A DNA stretch of 64,000 nt from Cranoglanis bouderius (GCA_023630585.1 CM042546.1:21674810-21738809), one strand, 5' to 3'. Positions 1 through 14,646 are shown, counted from the stretch's first letter. Notes: generated from the sequence alone by a model not told the origin. Translations and numbers: made by a program.

Positions 1-643
1 TTTCAGCGTGTAACAAGTGTCCGGATTCCTCTGGATAAAAATGTAGATTTTATGTCTTTATGTCTTTTAAGGTTTTCATTTCACTCCCTCTCGCCGTTTC
101 CTTAACTGATAACTCACTGAAATGGTATTTGAAATAAAAACATCTATAACGTTCTTCTCCAGAAGAATCCAGACTTCGTATCATCGCTGACAAACGAGAA
201 ATAAATGAGACAACATGATTTTCTGCGATAAAGCGAGCGTCCTTACAAACCAAGAAGCATTTCCAATTTTATTAGCTTAGTAACAAACTGTAAACAAAAC
301 CTTCAGCTCTAATTTGTCCTTGTTCGGTCATTTCATCCCTTGGTGCTCATTTGATCGAATCTGAAATCTGAAGTGTCTAAAACTTAAACTTAAAGGAATA
401 ATTTCAAGCTCCATAAAGCAAAAAAAAAAAACAAAAAAACAAAATCAGAAAATTTCTTGAGAAATCTTCTCCATTAGCTCTGAGATAAAGAATCTAAACC
501 TGTTCCTAACACAAAAGCCTTGATTGAGTTAAACGAGTTCTGAATCGCCTGAATCAAATCTAAACTCGAGTCTTTAGAGTACAAGACAAAACTCTGAATT
601 ATTATTTTTTTTTTACTCTGAATTACAAAAAGCAAAATGTGTG
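1..643. other. Downstream flank of the Ser/Lys-rich gene
   Basis: AT-rich sequence downstream of the gene on the minus strand, probably 3' UTR followed by intergenic DNA. Apart from a second AATAAA-like site near 270 I see nothing in it. Confidence 0.4.
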
Positions 644-649
644 TTTATT
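644..649 (-). promoter_or_regulatory. Candidate polyadenylation signal
   Basis: AATAAA on the minus strand (TTTATT on the plus strand) lies just after the TAA of the terminal exon. It is unusually close to the stop codon, so a more distal signal around 270 could also be used. Confidence 0.4.
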
Positions 650-659
650 AAAAATGAAA

Positions 660-905
660 TCACGATTCGTTCTCGTTCAACATCTGATATTGTGACTCGT
701 CGCCGTTCCTCTCAGTGTCCAGGTGAGACCTGTAGCCTAAAGCTCCGCCCCTCCAGGTGACCCTGGAGCCCTCCCCCTGAGACTCCGCCTCTTCAGTAAA
801 GACGCCACGTGTAGGATCGTCAGGGAACGTATCGTATCTTTCTCCGTCCTCTCCTCCTCCCGCTGCGTCGCTCCCTCCATCCCGAACTTCTTCCTTCACT
901 TCCTC
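660..905 (-). CDS. Terminal exon with stop codon
   Basis: The acceptor is gactgcgcag, phase 0 in. It encodes 81 residues from EEVKEEVRDGGSD to QYQMLNENES, then TAA. It is acidic, Gly-rich and not repetitive, so it is the best part to use for a homology search. An AATAAA follows within 16 bases of the stop. Confidence 0.72.
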   Translation of the reverse strand, partial: EEVKEEVRDGGSDAAGGGEDGERYDTFPDDPTRGVFTEEAESQGEGSRVTWRGGALGYRSHLDTERNGDESQYQMLNENES

Positions 906-1789
906 CTGCGCAGTCGGAATCAAAACGACTCACTCTGAATCGATTCAATAAATGACTCTTTTCAGTGAATTGAATCAAATGTTCCTTTAAAGAGTCTTTT
1001 TTTTTCTTTTTAAATGTTAATTTCACAACTAATTTGTGAATCATGAATAGAATTTTAGCTAGCGAGGCTAGTCAGCTACATGCTAATAACCGCTCATCTC
1101 AAAACGTCTAGCTAGCTAGGCGAGTAGCGGCACGATCTCAGCGTGATTCATTTCTTTACCCTTGAGTCCTTTTTCTTCTCTTTATTTTCATCGTCGACGT
1201 GAGGCGAAGGAGAACTGGAACCCTGGCGCAGAACAGAAATGACATCACATGTAATAAGCATCAAAAATCTACAGCCCAAGACTAACAGCCAGACTCGGTT
1301 GCCATGGCAACACGTATCAGCCAAGGGAACGCGCTGAAAATAAAATCCGATATACGCCGCTGGAAACCGGGTTGAAAAGTTGACGCAAATGATTGTATTA
1401 TTCTAATATGGATATTTTTCTTGTTTGTTCCACATCATATTAATTAATAATTTTTTTTTAGGATTTGATTGAAAAAAAAATACAACCTGCTCCAGTAACG
1501 GAAAGAAAGGCGTCAACCGGATGAACAAAAAATATTAACATAGCTGAAAAAAACAGTGGCAAATTTTTTCATGAACAATAAATCTGTTATTAAAATGATT
1601 TTATTTAAAATTATTATATTAAAATAAATAATTATATTAATTTTTTTTTTTTTTTTTTAAAAAAGCAGAATTACCCTCTTCTTCGTCTTCTTGGATTTGA
1701 CCTTTTTCTTCTTTCCCCTTTTTTTCCTCTTCATCCTCTTCCGTTCCTCCTCGCTGTCTGATGAAGATGAAGAGCTGATGGCCTGTAAC

Positions 1790-1824
<35 letters not shown>

Positions 1825-3852
1825 GGATTAACAGATGAAAAGCACGACTCGCAGTGTCATTTCTCCGCAGTGTGGGGACGAAACTCACATTTTTCTTCTT
1901 CTTCCTCTTTCTTTTCTTCTTCTTCCTCTTTTCGTCCTCGCTGTCTGAGGAGGAACAGTCGGACGAGGACGAGGACGAGTCCTGAGTGAAAGAAATTGTT
2001 ACGTAAACATAGTATAACCTTCTAATCAGAATAAACTCTATGCTAATGTAATATTATAAATATAACCTTTTTATACTAATTTGAAATTTGTATGTATCGT
2101 TTTGTATGAACAACTACAAACTTATTTAAGTTTTTAAATTTATTTTATTATTTTATTTTGTTGTTTTATTCACTTAACTTATTTTATTTTATTTATCTAC
2201 TTTAATTGTTATTTTTTATAATTCGTTTAAATGATTGATTTATTTATATCAGCTATATTTTTGCTTGTGCAAGCCTAATTGAATTAGCATTAGCCTTCCA
2301 AATGTTAGCATAATTATTTCATACGTTCATGGAATTCAGCCTGCATTAGCCTTAGCATTTCATACACTCGATCCGATATTAGCATTAGCATCATGCACCT
2401 GTATGCTTCAGTATTAGCACTGTATTGTATTCCGCTCTATTTTTTTTGTTGTTGTTTATACAAAGCAAGCATTTTTTCTTACCTTCTTCTTCTTCTTCTT
2501 CTTCTTCTTCTTCTTCTTCTTTTTCTTCTTCTTCTTCTTCTTCTTCTTGTCATCCTCACTATCCGAAGAGGATGAGGAACAAGATGAAGATGAGCTCGAG
2601 TCCTGAAAACGACACGGAGAACACAAGGTCATTAACGGATCTTAAGGTTATTTGTTTAATTTAGGATGAACAGAGCACCTTCTTCTTCTTCTTCTTCTTC
2701 TTCTTTTTCTTCTTCTTCTTCTTCTTCTTCTTCTTCTTGTCATCCTCGCTGTCTGAGGAGGAACTGTCCGAACAGGAGGACGATGATTCTGAAGATGAAG
2801 CAGAATCCTAATGGAAAGATACTGGGTTAGAAAAAAAAAATGAAAGAAAAAAGAAAGCAGGGTGATGGTACGGAAGTAAAAAAAAAAAAAAAGTATTAGT
2901 ATCATGCTAGAGGTGATAACATCCAGAATGTTTACTTTATATAACCTTCAAGCTAACATAATGCAACAAGACACACAGCATACGCATCATGAATATTAGC
3001 ATCAGTTAGCATTAGTTAGCATGTTAGCATTTTTAATTAAAGCGGAGAACCTAACAGCATGTGAACATGTGCTATCACCCCATGCTTTTTTTTTTTTTTT
3101 TTGCTAGCTTTGCTAATAAACAGAACCTTTTTCTTTTTCTTCAGCTTCCCTTTCGTTTCTTCTTCTCCTCTTTCACCATCGTCGCATCTCCCATCAGCCT
3201 TCTCGGCCTCGCAGACCGCAGGGAATGCTGGGGGAAAAAATCAAGAGGGTATAATCAGCTATAGATTGTGTGATGTGTATTTTGGTATGTACACATTTTA
3301 CATTTTACTCATCTCCTCTTTTCCAGAAGGAGCTGAAAACAAGAAAGAAACAGAAAGGGCGTATGAGAAAGAAATTGCAAGAAAGTAAAAATGGACAAAA
3401 CAGGAAGTAAGAGAATATGAGAGAGAGAGAGAAAGAAAAAAAATATGAGAGGGAGAAATAGTGTTAGGAAATCAGAAATTAGAGAAAAAAAAGAACATGA
3501 AAGAATATAATGGTGAAAGAAAGAAAGAAAGAAAGAGAATGAGAGACAAAGTAAGAAATTGCAAGAAAGGTAGAAGAGGAGAAAACAGGAAATGATAGAA
3601 TACAAAGGAGAAATATTGAAAAAAAGAATGAAAGAATACAGGGGAGAAAGGAAGGAAAGGAAGGTACAAATGGCAAGAAAGTAGAAATGGAGACGACAAG
3701 GAGTGACGGAATATGAATGAGATGAAGAAAGAAAGAAAGAAACAAGCAAACCAACCAACAACAAAGAAAGAATTTGCAAGGAAAGTAGAAGAAAAGAAAA
3801 CAGAAAATGATAGAATACAAACAAGAAAAAAGAATATGGAAAAATACAGGGG

Positions 3853-3899
<47 letters not shown>

Positions 3900-4167
3900 A
3901 ACAAGCAAACCAACCAACAACAAAAAGAACAACAGAATGAAAGAGAGGGAAGGCAGGAGGAATGAGTGAACGAAAGGGACATTAAATGAAGCTAATGCTA
4001 ACACTACACTACGTTAGCCTTGTAGCTAAAAGTGTGTAAAACTGGTCAATAAACAGAGAGAGAAAGGACAAGCGTGTGAGTTTAAGCTGAAACAAACCTG
4101 GTGAAGCTGCTGTCCAATCATCAGCCGTCACTCCTGACCTTCCCTCCAGCTCGCCCTGTAATAACCC

Positions 4168-4215
<48 letters not shown>

Positions 4216-7200
4216 CTGAAATAGGCTCGTTTTTCCTCAGAGCTAACAAGCGTATTTCACTTCTTTCACTCCATCTTCACTTAATGATGTTTGGAGGAAC
4301 AAAACTCTGATATTAAAGCGCCGTGATATTAAACTCCAGATGATTAAACACATTTAGCAAAGAAATGAGGAGCGTCGGCCATTTTAAATGGGGAACGTTT
4401 ATATTTTAGATTTTATGTTTTGTATACAGTATACGTCTATGAAACCCCGACTTATTTTTGAACAATAAATAATAAATGGAAAGACGGATTAAAGCTGTTA
4501 TTTAAAATTTTATACAGAGTGCCTTGCATAACTATTGACCCCCCCTGAGGTTTTCCACGTTTTGTAGGAAAGCAGCCTGAAATTGAAACGGACCTAAAAT
4601 GGCCGCCTCATGCTCCTCAAAGCAGGAGTCTATAGTGAGTTTTCGAGAGCAAGCCAAAAAGTTGTTTTCCGATTTTGACACCAAAAACATGACATGTTGG
4701 AAAAGTGTTTCTGAACACATTTATGAAATCTTTAAAAAAATAAATAAATAAAAATTTTATTGTGTACTATTATATAGCTAGTTAGCTAACATTCCTCATT
4801 TACATTTACGGCATTTGGCAGACGCCCTTATCCAGAGCGACTTACATTTATTTCATTTATACATCTGAGCAGTTGAGGGTTAAGGACCTTGCTCAAGGGC
4901 CCAACAGTGGCGGCTTGGCAGTGCTGGGATTTGAACTCACGACCTTCCGATTTATATTAGTAACTCTAAAGGAGCTCAGATGGGAGAAGCTGCACTTCAT
5001 CGAAGATTAATGAGGAGAAATCCAAAAGAAAACATTTGAAATCCCATGTAAGAGACTCAGCAAACACTTTGAAAAAGGTTCTCTGGGGTGATGAGACCAG
5101 AATTTGAACTATTTTGACTTTGGGACAAAGTGCTACATTTGGCAGAAACCCAATACCCTGAGAACACCATCCTCTACTCTGAAGCATGGTGGTGGGAGCA
5201 TCATGGTGTAGGGATTGGGTTCTGGGAACCTGATCAGAGACAAGAGCAAGATATATGGAGCCAAATATGCAATCCTGGATGAAAGATTGACAGAATAAGA
5301 GAGAGATGTTGAAAGAGAAAAACCAAAGATAAACCAGGATGAAAACGAGAAAAGGGAGGAGAAAGTATTAAGGGATAAAGGATGAGTGATAGACGGGCCC
5401 TACAGAGTGCACCTCTGATTGGTCGTAAGACATTCCATGAATGTATTTTAAAGGGAAATTTCAAACTTTAAACTTGAATGTTTTAAAAATGAAACATTCA
5501 ATTGAAAATTCGCCATCTTTATAGTGCTTAGCAAGATAAATAAAGAATAAATGAAAAAATATTAATAATATTAAAAGCCCAAACCTCATCTCTCGCAGCG
5601 TCATCGCCCCACGGTGACCATTTTCCTGATTCCTCCTAGTAACAAATTCCAGAAAAATATGAAAACATGTTTATCGATTAGCCGATAGCACAACTTAGCT
5701 AGCTAGCTATCCACTGGAAAAAAAAAACCCCAACAAGATAACATTATCAAACAATTAGGAGTTTATAAGAAATTTATACAAGACGATATGTGTGAAAAGT
5801 TCTGAATGGTTACACTGAGGGGCGGGGTTACAGTGGGGGCGGGGTTAGAGTGAGGGGAGGGTTTACAGTGAGGATTAGGGGTTTCAAAATGAATACGCTG
5901 ATTGTATTTTAATTTGTATTATTCAAGATGACATTATTTCAAACTAAGAAAATATGAAGTTAAAATTTCATATCCTGTTTTTAATCTTAAGTGCAATAAA
6001 TATTATAACTGTCTCTTCATGCAGTAAATAAGAACACACTTTTTTCTTTTATTACAGAGGTGCTTGAAAGGTTGTGAACTCTTTAGAATGTTCTATATTT
6101 CTGCATAAATATGACCTGAAATATATTTTATGTTTTATTTAAAGAACAGGGATCTTCACAACATGTCCGTGGAAGTGTATCATGGCACGAACAAAGGAGA
6201 TTTCTGAGGACCTCAGGAAAAGAGTTGTTGATGCTAATCAGGCTGGAAAAGGTTACAAAACCATCCCTAAAGAGTTTGGACTCCACCAATCCACAGTCAG
6301 ACAGATTGTGTACAAATAGAGGAAATTCAAGACCATTGTTCCCCTCCTCAGGAGTGGTCTACCAACAAAGACCACTCCAAGAGTAATACGTGTAATAGTC
6401 CACAAAGTCAGAAAGGAACCCAGGGTAATGTTAATGTTCATGAGTCCACCATCAGGAGAACGCTGACCAACAATGGTGGGTATGGCAGAGTTGCAAGGAG
6501 AAAACCACTGCTCTCCAAAAAGTTAAAAGATAATGTAGACAAGCTAGAAGGCTATTGGAAAAAAGTTTTGTGGATGGATGAGACCAAAATAGAACATTTT
6601 GGTTTAAATGAGAAGCGTTATGTTTGGAGAAAGGAAAACACTGCATTCCAGCATAAGAACCTTATCCCATCTGAGAAACATGGTGGTGGTAGTATCCTGT
6701 TTTGCTGCATCTAGGCCAGGACGGCTTGCCATCATTGATGGAACAATGAATTCTGATTTATACCAGCGAATTGCAAAGGAAAATGTCAGGACATCTGTCC
6801 GTGAACTGAATCTCAAGAGAAAGTGGCTCATGCGGCAAGACAACGACCCTAAGCACACAAGTCGTTCTACCAAAGAAGCGTTTAGTTGCAGTTGTTTCTG
6901 CACAAGGGGGTCACACCAGATACTGAAAGCAAACGTTCGCATACTTTTGTCACTCACAGATATGTAATATTGGATCATTTTCCTCAATAAATAAATGACC
7001 AAGTATAATATTTTTGTCTCATTTGTTTAACTGGGTTCTCTTTATATACTTTTAGGACTTGTGTGAAAATCTGATGATGTTTTAGGTCATATTTATGCAG
7101 AAATGTAGAAAATTTTTAAAGGGTTCACAAACTTTCAAGCACCGCTGTAGTTAAGTATCTTGTTTGAGAAATTATTTGTTTGTTTATGAATTCATTTGTA

Positions 7201-10200
7201 TTAAATTCAACACAAAATGTTTGTTAGATTTTGTAACACAAAATATAAATAAATAAAAAAATTACACAAATTGAAAAAAAGATGTTTAAATCTTTCATAC
7301 TTTCTTTAATTTCCAGCTCGATTTCTCGTCATCGCTCTCGCATGAGGAAGAACTGCAGCTGGAGCTCAAGTACTAAAAAAAATACAAATAAAAATTACAT
7401 ATATATATTTAATTAGACAAAAAAAAATCAAAATATATCAAAATAAATTCTACAAGGACACTATACACAATTTTTTTCTTATGATTTTTCTCACTTTTTT
7501 CTTTTTCTTCATCTTCTTTCTCTTCTTCTTTCTTTTCTTGTCTTTCTTCTTTTTCTTCTTCTTTTTCTTTTCATCGTCACTGGAGCTGTCAGACGATGAG
7601 TCCTGATCAAAAATGTCACAGTTATAACAAAAATTAAACAAAAATAAATAACCTTTTAAATACTGTCAGCTTTGTACCTTCTTCATCTTCTTCTTTTTCT
7701 TCTTCTTCTTTTTCTTCTTCTTCTTCTTGTCCTGATCTTCACTATCAGATGACGAGCTGTCGGAGGAGGAAGACGAGCTGGAATCCTGAACAAGACAGAA
7801 AGAAGAAAATATTTAAAAATAAATAAATAAATAAATCACAATATATATGTATTTTTCTCTCTCATGCCTTCTTTTTCTTTGACTTCTTTTTGTTCTTCTT
7901 CTTCTTCTTCTTCTGCTTCCGCTTCTTCTTGTCTTTCTTATTTTTTTTCTTCTTCTGACCAAAAGATAAAGAGGCACAGTGAGGTCCAGAATTCTTGGCA
8001 TTAATTACACTAATAAGCAAAATAGACAAAAATAATAAAAACAAACAAACGAAAGAAAATGTAATTTTATTTCATTCGAATTTTTAGTGTAATATTTGCT
8101 ATATTTTTATTGTAATATTGCTGTTTGGTGTGTCGTGTTCGAATCGTTTACCGGGAGCTTCAAGCGGAGTTTATCCACGTCGGATCCGTCTAAAATAATA
8201 TCAACTAATCTTCGACTAAGGTACGTTAAACACTCAATATGGCAAATCTTCAGCTTGTTCAGTGTGTTGAGTGCAGGATGTTTAGTCATTCTTCCTCCGT
8301 CGTTAGTAATAGCTTTATTTGTGCTAAGTGTATGCTAGTTAGCTCTCTGACAGAGAAGATTGCAGCATTAGAGGTGCGCATCCAGACTCTGGAGAGGGTT
8401 AGTGAGAGTGAGAGCAGTGTAGTTTCTGTAGGGGAAAGTCTGGATGCCTAAGGCGGAGATAGCAATCCCCCAACTCCGGCATTAGAGCCCTAACGCTAAG
8501 GCTCGCCCACGGGAGCACCACTCTTCTCCACTTCACGTGTCCAACAGGTTTGCTCTCCTCAGTGAAGCACCTGCTGAGAAACCTGAAAGAGCTCTGGTTA
8601 TAGGAGACTCTATCTTAAGGCACGTGAAATTAGCTAGGCCTTTAGGGGCTCCAGCAGCTTTAGTTAGGTGTATACCGGGAGCCAGGGCGCCAGACATAGC
8701 AGGTAATCTTAGGGTCTTAGACAAGCATAGGTTTTCAAAGATAGTTACTCATGTAGGATCTAATGATATATGCCTTCGTCAGTCAGAGGTTACTAAGAGT
8801 AACATTGTAGAGGTGTGTAAATTAGCGAAGGCGATGTCCGATGCAGTAATATGCTCTGGCCCAATCCCAATGCGGTGTGGCGATGTAGCTTACAGCAGGT
8901 TATGGTCACTGAACTGCTGGATATCCAGGTGGTGCTCTGAAAACAATGTGGGCTAATAGTTAATTGGAGCAGTTTTGAGGGCAAGGCTGGCCTGTTAGGG
9001 TGGGACGGTATCCATCCCACTCGGGAAGGTGCTGCTCTCATTTCTTGCAGCATAGCACATAGTCTCAGAACAGGCCTAGTTAACTGTTGACTATCCAGAG
9101 CCAAGGCCAGGGAGCAGACAAGCAGGCTAAACCGACCGTCCGCTAGCTGCACTGAGTCGTCACCTAGGTTCCACAATATCGAGACTGTGTCTGTTCCCCG
9201 AGCTGAACAATTATGTAGAAATTTTCGGAAAGTTTGTTTGAGTAACCTAATTAAAATAAAATTAAACCATATTGAATGCACAGCCAGCACCTTTGATCTG
9301 AAGCTAGGACTGTTAAATATTAGATCTCTTATGTCTAAAGCACTTATTGTTAATGAAACCATTACTGATCAGGAGTTTAATATGATGTGTTTAACAGAAA
9401 CATGGATTAAACCAAACGAGTACATAGCATTAAATGAAGCCAGTCCTCCTGGATACAGTTACATACTGTACATCAGCCCCATCTAACTGGCAGAGGAGGA
9501 GGTGTCGCACTCATTTACAATGAAAATCTTGGCGTCACAAAAAAACCTAGCCATAAGTTCAACTCCTTTGAAGTTCTTCATACTAGTATAACATATGTAA
9601 CCACAAAAAATAAGTCTATCGAGTCGATTCCACTCATTATTATTTACAGACCCCCAGGGCCATATTCTGAATTCCAGGGTGAATTTGCAGATTTTATCTC
9701 GAACCTGGTTGTTTCTTTAGATAAAGCATTAACTGTTGGTGACTATAATATTCATTTTGATAACCTGGAAGATTCTCTGAGAACAGCGGTTGTGTCTATT
9801 TTAGATTCAGTAGGGGTCAATCAGAATGTAATAGGACCCACTCATAATGGTGGTCACACTCTTGACATTATACTAACATACGGATTAAATATAGAAAATA
9901 TAGTCACATTTCCGAAGTCTGAAGCTATCACAGATCATTATCTCATCTTGTGTAAATTGCGTATTGATCATAATATATGCACCTTGCCACACTACTGTGT
10001 CAAACGTACATTCACATCAGCTACTGCGCAGAGTTTTATCAATAACCTCCCAGAGATATCAACTATGATTAGATCACCGTCTGATCCCATAGAACTTGAT
10101 CAGGTGACTGAAAGCTTAGAGTCAGTGTTCCGATACACGTTAGATAAGGTAGTTCCACTTAAAAGAAAAATAATTAGAGAGAAAAAGCTAGCACCCTGGT

Positions 10201-11831
10201 ATAATGATCACACACGCACCTTAAAACAGATCACTCGACAATTAGAACGTAAATGGCATCAAACCAAATTGGTAGTATTTCAAACAGCATGGAAGGAGAG
10301 CCTCCTGAACTATAGGAAATCTCTTAGTGCTGCTAGATCAGTCTATCGCTCGACCTTAATTGAAGATAACAAAAATAATCCTAGATTCTTATTTAATATT
10401 ATAGCAAAATTAACTAGGAATAAAACCGCCACAGAAACAGGCACATAATCATTATATAGCAGCGATGATTTCATGAATTTTTTCATTGGCAAAATTGAAA
10501 ATATTAGACAAAAAATTCAGACTATTAATTTAAAACCAGCGTCTTATATCTAACCCTGTAGATAATAATATAGCAATATCAGATCAACAATTAGAGTGCT
10601 TTACTCCCCTTAGAGAGACCGAACTTATTTCATTAATTTCTTCATCAAAATCATCAACTTGTATACTAGATCCCTTACTTACAAACAGATTATTCCAGGA
10701 ATAATCAAACCCCTTCTAGAAATAATCAATTCTTCCCTTAGCACTGGTTATGTACCTAAATCATTTAAATTAGCAGTTATCAAACCCCTGATTAAAAAAC
10801 CTGACCTCGACCCCTGTCAATTGTCCAGCTACAGGCCAATATCAAATCTCCCCTTTATCTCCAAGATCTTAGAAAAGGTTGTAGCACAGCAGCTATGCTC
10901 ATACATACATAGGAATAACATTCATGAAATGTATCAGTCAGGATTTAGGCCTCATCATAGCACAGAGACAGCGCTGGTTAAAGTGGTAAATGACCTACTA
11001 CTGGCCTCTGATCAGGGTTGTGTCTCCTTGAATTGTGTTGCTTGACCTTAGTGCAGCTTTTGATACAATTGATCATACTATTCTCCTTGATAAACTAGAA
11101 AATGTTGTTGGCATTAAGGGAATGGCCCTCTCCTGGCTCAGGTCTTATTTGACTGATCATTAACAGTTTGTAGATGTAAATGGTGAATTCTCTATGCATA
11201 CTGAGGTAAAGTTCGGTGTTCCGCAAGGTTCTGTTTTAGGCCCACTGCTCTTTTCTTTATATATGTTACCTCTGGGTCAAATTATTCATAAACATGGAAT
11301 TAGCTTCCACTGTTATGCTGATGACACACAGTTGTATGTTTCAGCAAAGCCAGATGACAGACACCAGTTTAATAAAGTTGAGGAATGTGTAAAGGACATT
11401 AGACAGTGGATGCTTATTAACTTCCTCTTACTAAATTCTGACAAGACAGAAGTACTTATCTCAGTACTGTCTCAGTGTTTAAGTCCAGGCTGAAAACGTA
11501 TTTGTTTAGTCAAGCTTTTTGTGAATAGTTTTTTTCTTAGGTAAAGGAGCAGATCTTGAGGTCTCACAGGCATAGAATGTTGTGGTGAACTAAGATGTTT
11601 GGATGCTGTCGCCCCCCCCCACTTTCACGCGTTCACCCAGGTTTGTTGATGGTGGAGTGGCTGGCTGCCTTATGTCCCAGGGAGCCCTCATGTCTGTGTT
11701 ACCTTCTGGCTCTCCCTTTTAGTTATGCTGTCATAGCTAGTCCTGCCGGAGTCCCTGATTTCACTCACGCAAAGTACACTGTCCTTAACCATTATGGGAC
11801 AATAAGCATGCCTAATAATCTCTCTCTCTCT

Positions 11832-11866
<35 letters not shown>

Positions 11867-12649
11867 GCTCTCCCCTTCTGTCGAGCTACACATGATACTC
11901 CTGAAATGCCAGTGATCCTGACCCCTTTTGCTCTCTGAACCTGCCTGATCCATCCTGATGCCCTACTTCTGGTTGGAGTTCTCATCAATTGGAAGTCACA
12001 TGCTGCTGCTGAGGATGGCCCCACACGGCACAGCCTAAAGATCATTGAGATTACTGAGGATGGTACCACTTAAAAACCATAAAGATGGCTTTGGACCTCA
12101 ATTCATATGAACAGTTATGCTATGATGGCTAGGACTACAATTACCACAAACAGTTTGGCACTCAAGTCTCCATCAGTGAAGAGTGGGGAAGTTCAACAAA
12201 ACAGACTTCATATAAAAACCTGTAATGAATTTTCATGGTTTCACAACTGCTATTTGACCATGTAGTACTGGTACTTTTATAGAAGGGATTTATTTATTTA
12301 TAATTGCACTATCCGGTGTCACCCAGATGAGGATGGTTTCCCTTTTGAGTCTGGTTCCTCTCAAGGTTTCTTCCTCATATCGTCTCAGGGAGTTTTTCCT
12401 TGCCACCGTCGCCTCTGACTTGCTCATTGGGGATAAATTCATAAATTTAAAATCTATGTCCTGAATTTATATATTTCTGTAAAGCTGCTTTGGGACAATG
12501 ACCATTGTTAAAAGCGCTATACAAATAAACTGAACTTGAACTTGAACTTATTTTGTTTCTAAAATCTAGTAATTTTATTTATTATTTATTTATTTACACA
12601 AATATTTTTGGCATATTTAGCAATTAAAACATTTTTTTTAGTTTTATGT

Positions 12650-12735
<86 letters not shown>

Positions 12736-14594
12736 GCTGCAAGCATTTTCGGGGGCCAAGCACCCAGACCACACATTCACAGACGCACTACAATTGCTGC
12801 CTAAGCAATCACAAAGGGATTCAAGATTTGTAGTTTCACTCATGATGTGTATGTTTTGACCACGGACAGTGGTGGAATCCTGTGACTGTAGGAGGAATGA
12901 AAAATTGGGCAGCAGGGTTGCTTTGCTGCTGTAGCTGCTGTTGCTACTTTGACCTATGGTCATGATTGCTACTGCTCTGACCTGAACATTTTTTTTCTTC
13001 TTGCAATTTTAAAAAATCTAAGGTATTTATGTTTTTCTCATCAGTCTGGGCCTTTTTCTCACTTTGTGCAAGTTCCTGCACCAAACTTATATCTGTCTTA
13101 TATTGTGTTTGTTGTTGTTTTTTTTGTTGTTGTTGTTTTAATTGAAATTAATTGCTCAATAAAAATGCTATTTGATTTTAAACCCTGTCAGTCAAGTGTT
13201 GTCTGTATAATAGCACATTGAACAGCTAGAATGGCAGTAGACAGTTGTTTAGACAGGTCTCAAGATAATGTGAGCCAAATTTGGTGAAGATTGGACAAAG
13301 GTCGTTGCTGAGATACAGCCTCGCTTCCTGTTTGGTGGCTTTGTATCAGATTTATTGGCACATTACGGGCAAACTGTTTGGAATATCAACACTGTTTTGA
13401 TAAATTTTGTACAGGTTGGTCTGAACATGACAGTTGCCAAATATGGTTTTCATTGTATATAATTTGAAGGAGGAGTAGCAAAAAACTGTTTTTGACAAAA
13501 TCCAAGATGGTCAACAGGAAGTGCACTTATAGTTCAGATGTTGGTGTGCGCTCACTTCAGCATACTCCAGTGTGTTTTAGGAAAAAAGAACTGTGAATTT
13601 AGCACAAATTCTTCAAATGATATAAGGAAAAAAAATTAAAGTTGTTACAGTTCTTGACCACAAGGTGATACAGTCATGAAACTTCTTGGTTACATTCAGA
13701 GCATGGTCCTGAAGACACTTATCAGGTTTCGTGATGATACACCCTCACATCCTGTTTTTTGCATTTGTTTAGACAGGTCTCAAGATGATGTGAATCAAAT
13801 TTGGTGAAGATTGGACAAAATTTGAAGGAGGAGGAATAGCAAAAATGGCAGTTAGATGTAAGCATTTTTAGCACGTTATTGTAACTTTTGACCAGTAGGT
13901 GGGGCTGGCACAAAATGTGTTGCATAGCCTCAGGTCATGGTCCTGAAGCGGCCTACCAAGTTTTGTGTCAGTGTGCAAAGTCGTTGCTGAGATACAGGGT
14001 CACTTCCTTCCTCACTTTTGTGAGGCTTACTCTGATGATGATGTGTGCCAAAGTTGGTGGTGATTGGACAAGATTTGTGGGAGGAGTAGCAAAAAAACAT
14101 ATTTGACAAAATCCAAGATTTAAAAAAAAAAAAAAAAAACCTGGAAATTGACATCATACGAAGCCTGGCTTTTAAATTTTGGACACAATGTTCAAAAGTT
14201 ATGACCATAAACATACTTCCAAATTAGGGCCAACTCTGACCCGATGGTGGCGGTAGAGCATTGGCAGCACTTATTAATTAGTGTGCCAAATTTCACAACT
14301 TTTTACCAGATGGTTCTATGGGCTGCCATGGACAATCTAGCCAGAAGAAGATTTTATTTTATTTTATTTATTTTATTTTTTAATTTTCTGACGTGTTGGT
14401 GTTGTATCTTTCACTTGGATGTTATAAGTTGCACTGAGTAAATACAGCTGGATAAAACAAAAACTGTGTCTGTCTTCATTTCAGGCTGAAAAGCAACAAA
14501 ATGTGATTATTTTAAAGGGGGGTGATTCTTTTCTATACCCACTGTATAATAAATGTATACTATATATGGACTTATACTGTATATAGTATATTTG

Positions 14595-14646
<52 letters not shown>

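Larger units (their letters stand above)
8110..12549 (+). mobile_element. Near full-length L2-type LINE
   Basis: In order it has a zinc/coiled-coil ORF1 head, an SGNH esterase-like domain, an AP endonuclease, reverse transcriptase and a 3' UTR ending in repeats of TTGAAC. It lies in the intron between host exons 14660-14745 and 7868-7954, antisense to the host gene. All ORFs are broken, so it is inactive. The exact 5' end and target duplication were not resolved. Confidence 0.85.

Noticed and set aside
3309..4004. A 231-codon minus-strand ORF
   Set aside because: It is read-through of TTTC repeats within an intron. The composition is Phe/Ser/Leu only and there are no splice-compatible ends.
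4929..4937. A possible tRNA gene from the B-box match
   Set aside because: The A box and cloverleaf are missing and the following sequence is a SINE body, so it is a tRNA-derived SINE and not a tRNA gene.
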